Source: Henriciella sp. (GTDB lineage Bacteria > Pseudomonadota > Alphaproteobacteria > Caulobacterales > Hyphomonadaceae). From it: a DNA stretch of 64,000 nt. The DNA lies in contig NZ_JAPYRE010000001.1 of the NCBI RefSeq assembly GCF_029936995.1, positions 248,001-312,000 of the forward strand. The letters are read 5' to 3'. Shown here piece by piece: positions 63,181 to 64,000 of this stretch. How positions within the stretch are numbered: the stretch's first letter is position 1; the number at the start of each line of letters is the position of its first letter. The notes beneath the pieces were generated by a model. It made no database searches. It saw only the letters and a program-made list of their open reading frames with translations, and was not told the DNA's origin. The position numbers and the translations under genes were made by a program.

Positions 63181-64000
63181 ATGGAAATTGGCCGCAAGAC
63201 TGAGACCTGGGGCTCGAAATTCGGCTTCATCATGGCCGCAGTGGGCTCTTCGGTGGGCCTCGGCAATTTCTGGCGTTTCCCGTACACCGCCGGCGAAAAT
63301 GGCGGCGGGGCGTTCATCGTGATCTATCTCGTTTCGGTGGCCTTTGTCGGCCTGCCGTTGCTGATGGCGGAATACTCCATGGGCCGCAAATCCGGCATGT
63401 CGGCCATTGAGGGTGTGCAGTCGCTCGCCCGTGCCGAGGGCAAGAGCCTCAACTGGGGCATCGTCGGCTGGGTCGGCACGCTGACGGCGACCTTCATTCT
63501 CAGTTTTTACCTTGTGATTTCGGCCTGGCTGATGGCTTTCACGTTCCAGGCGCTTGGCGGTAACTTTACCGGCATGGATGCTGCGAGCTCGGGCACCAAT
63601 TTCAACAACACGATCGGCCAGGGTGAGCACCCACTGGTTTCCAAATGGTACATGCTGCTTCTGCTCGGCATCTTTATTGCCGCAAACATCTTCGTCGTGG
63701 GGCGCGGTGTGAAAGGCGGTATTGAACGTGCTGCCACCATCCTCATGCCGGCTTTCTTCATCATGCTGGTCGTGGTCGTCGGTTTCGCACTGACAACCGG
63801 AGACGGTGCCGCGGCTGCAGAATTTCTCCTTACGCCGAAATGGGGGGATGTCGGCTTCAACACCTTCCTTGAAGCCATCGGCCAGGCCTTCTTCTCCATT
63901 GGTATCGGTGTCGGCCTGATGATCACCTATGGTGCCTACCTGTCGCGCCAGACGAACATCCCTCAATCTTCCGGCATCGTGGCCGGGTCCGATACGCTGG
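63181..64000 (+). CDS. Sodium-dependent neurotransmitter:symporter (NSS) family transporter, N-terminal part
   Basis: The frame runs open to the window edge, so about 273 residues are visible of an expected 450-500. GGAGGGAG lies six bases before ATG 63181. The first helix GFIMAAVGSSVGLGNFWRFPY has the unwound Gly-rich sodium/substrate site of LeuT-type carriers, followed by ENGGGAFIVIYLVSVAFVGLPLLMAEYSMG. Further helices are seen, including FLEAIGQAFFSIGIGVGLMITYGAYL (helix 6). Likely an amino-acid or amine importer; substrate not determinable. Confidence 0.93.
   Translation, partial: MEIGRKTETWGSKFGFIMAAVGSSVGLGNFWRFPYTAGENGGGAFIVIYLVSVAFVGLPLLMAEYSMGRKSGMSAIEGVQSLARAEGKSLNWGIVGWVGTLTATFILSFYLVISAWLMAFTFQALGGNFTGMDAASSGTNFNNTIGQGEHPLVSKWYMLLLLGIFIAANIFVVGRGVKGGIERAATILMPAFFIMLVVVVGFALTTGDGAAAAEFLLTPKWGDVGFNTFLEAIGQAFFSIGIGVGLMITYGAYLSRQTNIPQSSGIVAGSDTL

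Noticed and set aside
63103-63966. 287-codon open frame opposite the NSS transporter
   Set aside because: The plus strand carries an unmistakable NSS N-terminus; the minus frame is His/Asp/Arg-rich shadow.

Overview
The window looks like chromosomal DNA of an alphaproteobacterium, most like the Caulobacterales/Hyphomonadaceae-Maricaulales group. This rests on high GC coding DNA, a circularly permuted two-piece tmRNA gene, an alpha-type SspB, a leuA-mreBCD-mrdA-rodA block, and the order sspB / thyA / folA / hflK-hflC / degP / serB / miaA / ilvB-ilvN-ilvC that recurs in alphaproteobacteria. No rRNA, tRNA, CRISPR array, insertion sequence or prophage was seen. Coding density is very high and most gaps are under 200 bases.

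Layout. 1-13 kb: mixed housekeeping and accessory genes: the end of an acyl-CoA carboxylase beta subunit, a DUF4349 lipoprotein, an rRNA pseudouridine synthase, a GNAT protein, an MFS transporter, UvrD/PcrA helicase, an AsmA-like protein, an enoyl-CoA hydratase, an Old Yellow Enzyme family protein and a lipoprotein. 13-18 kb: a minus-strand run of fumC, an SDR, a SulP transporter and three small genes, two of them short (a DUF4169 protein and a 30-residue membrane peptide). 18-23 kb: hemH, an HCCA-isomerase-like protein, a RusA-like resolvase, a thioesterase, the SspB adaptor, the ssrA tmRNA gene and a TadG-like vWA protein. 23-36 kb: thyA, folA, an Mrp ATPase, the hflK-hflC-DUF2065-degP group, a MarR regulator with an NlpC/P60 hydrolase, a membrane cytochrome c, and pheA. 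36-42 kb: serB, miaA, then ilvB-ilvN-(unknown AT-rich gene)-ilvC behind a leader-peptide attenuator. 43-48 kb: an Entner-Doudoroff operon zwf-edd-glk-eda with a candidate LacI-type operator. 48-55 kb: EamA transporter, LLM oxidoreductase, a GGDEF protein, a coupled sel1-VOC-Gmad2 trio, an SDR, a cupin, a lipoprotein methyltransferase and a TVP38 protein. 55-64 kb: a leucine-rich leader peptide and leuA, then the rod-shape operon mreB-mreC-mreD-mrdA-rodA, and the start of a sodium-dependent (NSS) transporter cut by the window end.

How they work together. Three parts are functional sets: branched-chain amino acid synthesis (ilvBNC and leuA, each with its own leader peptide), glucose catabolism by the Entner-Doudoroff route, and the elongasome. 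The trans-translation tag RNA (ssrA) lies about 0.5 kb upstream of, and in the same orientation as, the gene for the adaptor that should deliver its tagged products to ClpXP. The observations I consider most worth checking are the 46% GC unknown gene precisely coupled between ilvN and ilvC, the TTG-initiated Val-Val-Val-Leu-Ile leader peptide with terminator before ilvB, the ssrA/sspB proximity, the RusA-like gene in a housekeeping setting, and the unannotated 30-residue membrane peptide.
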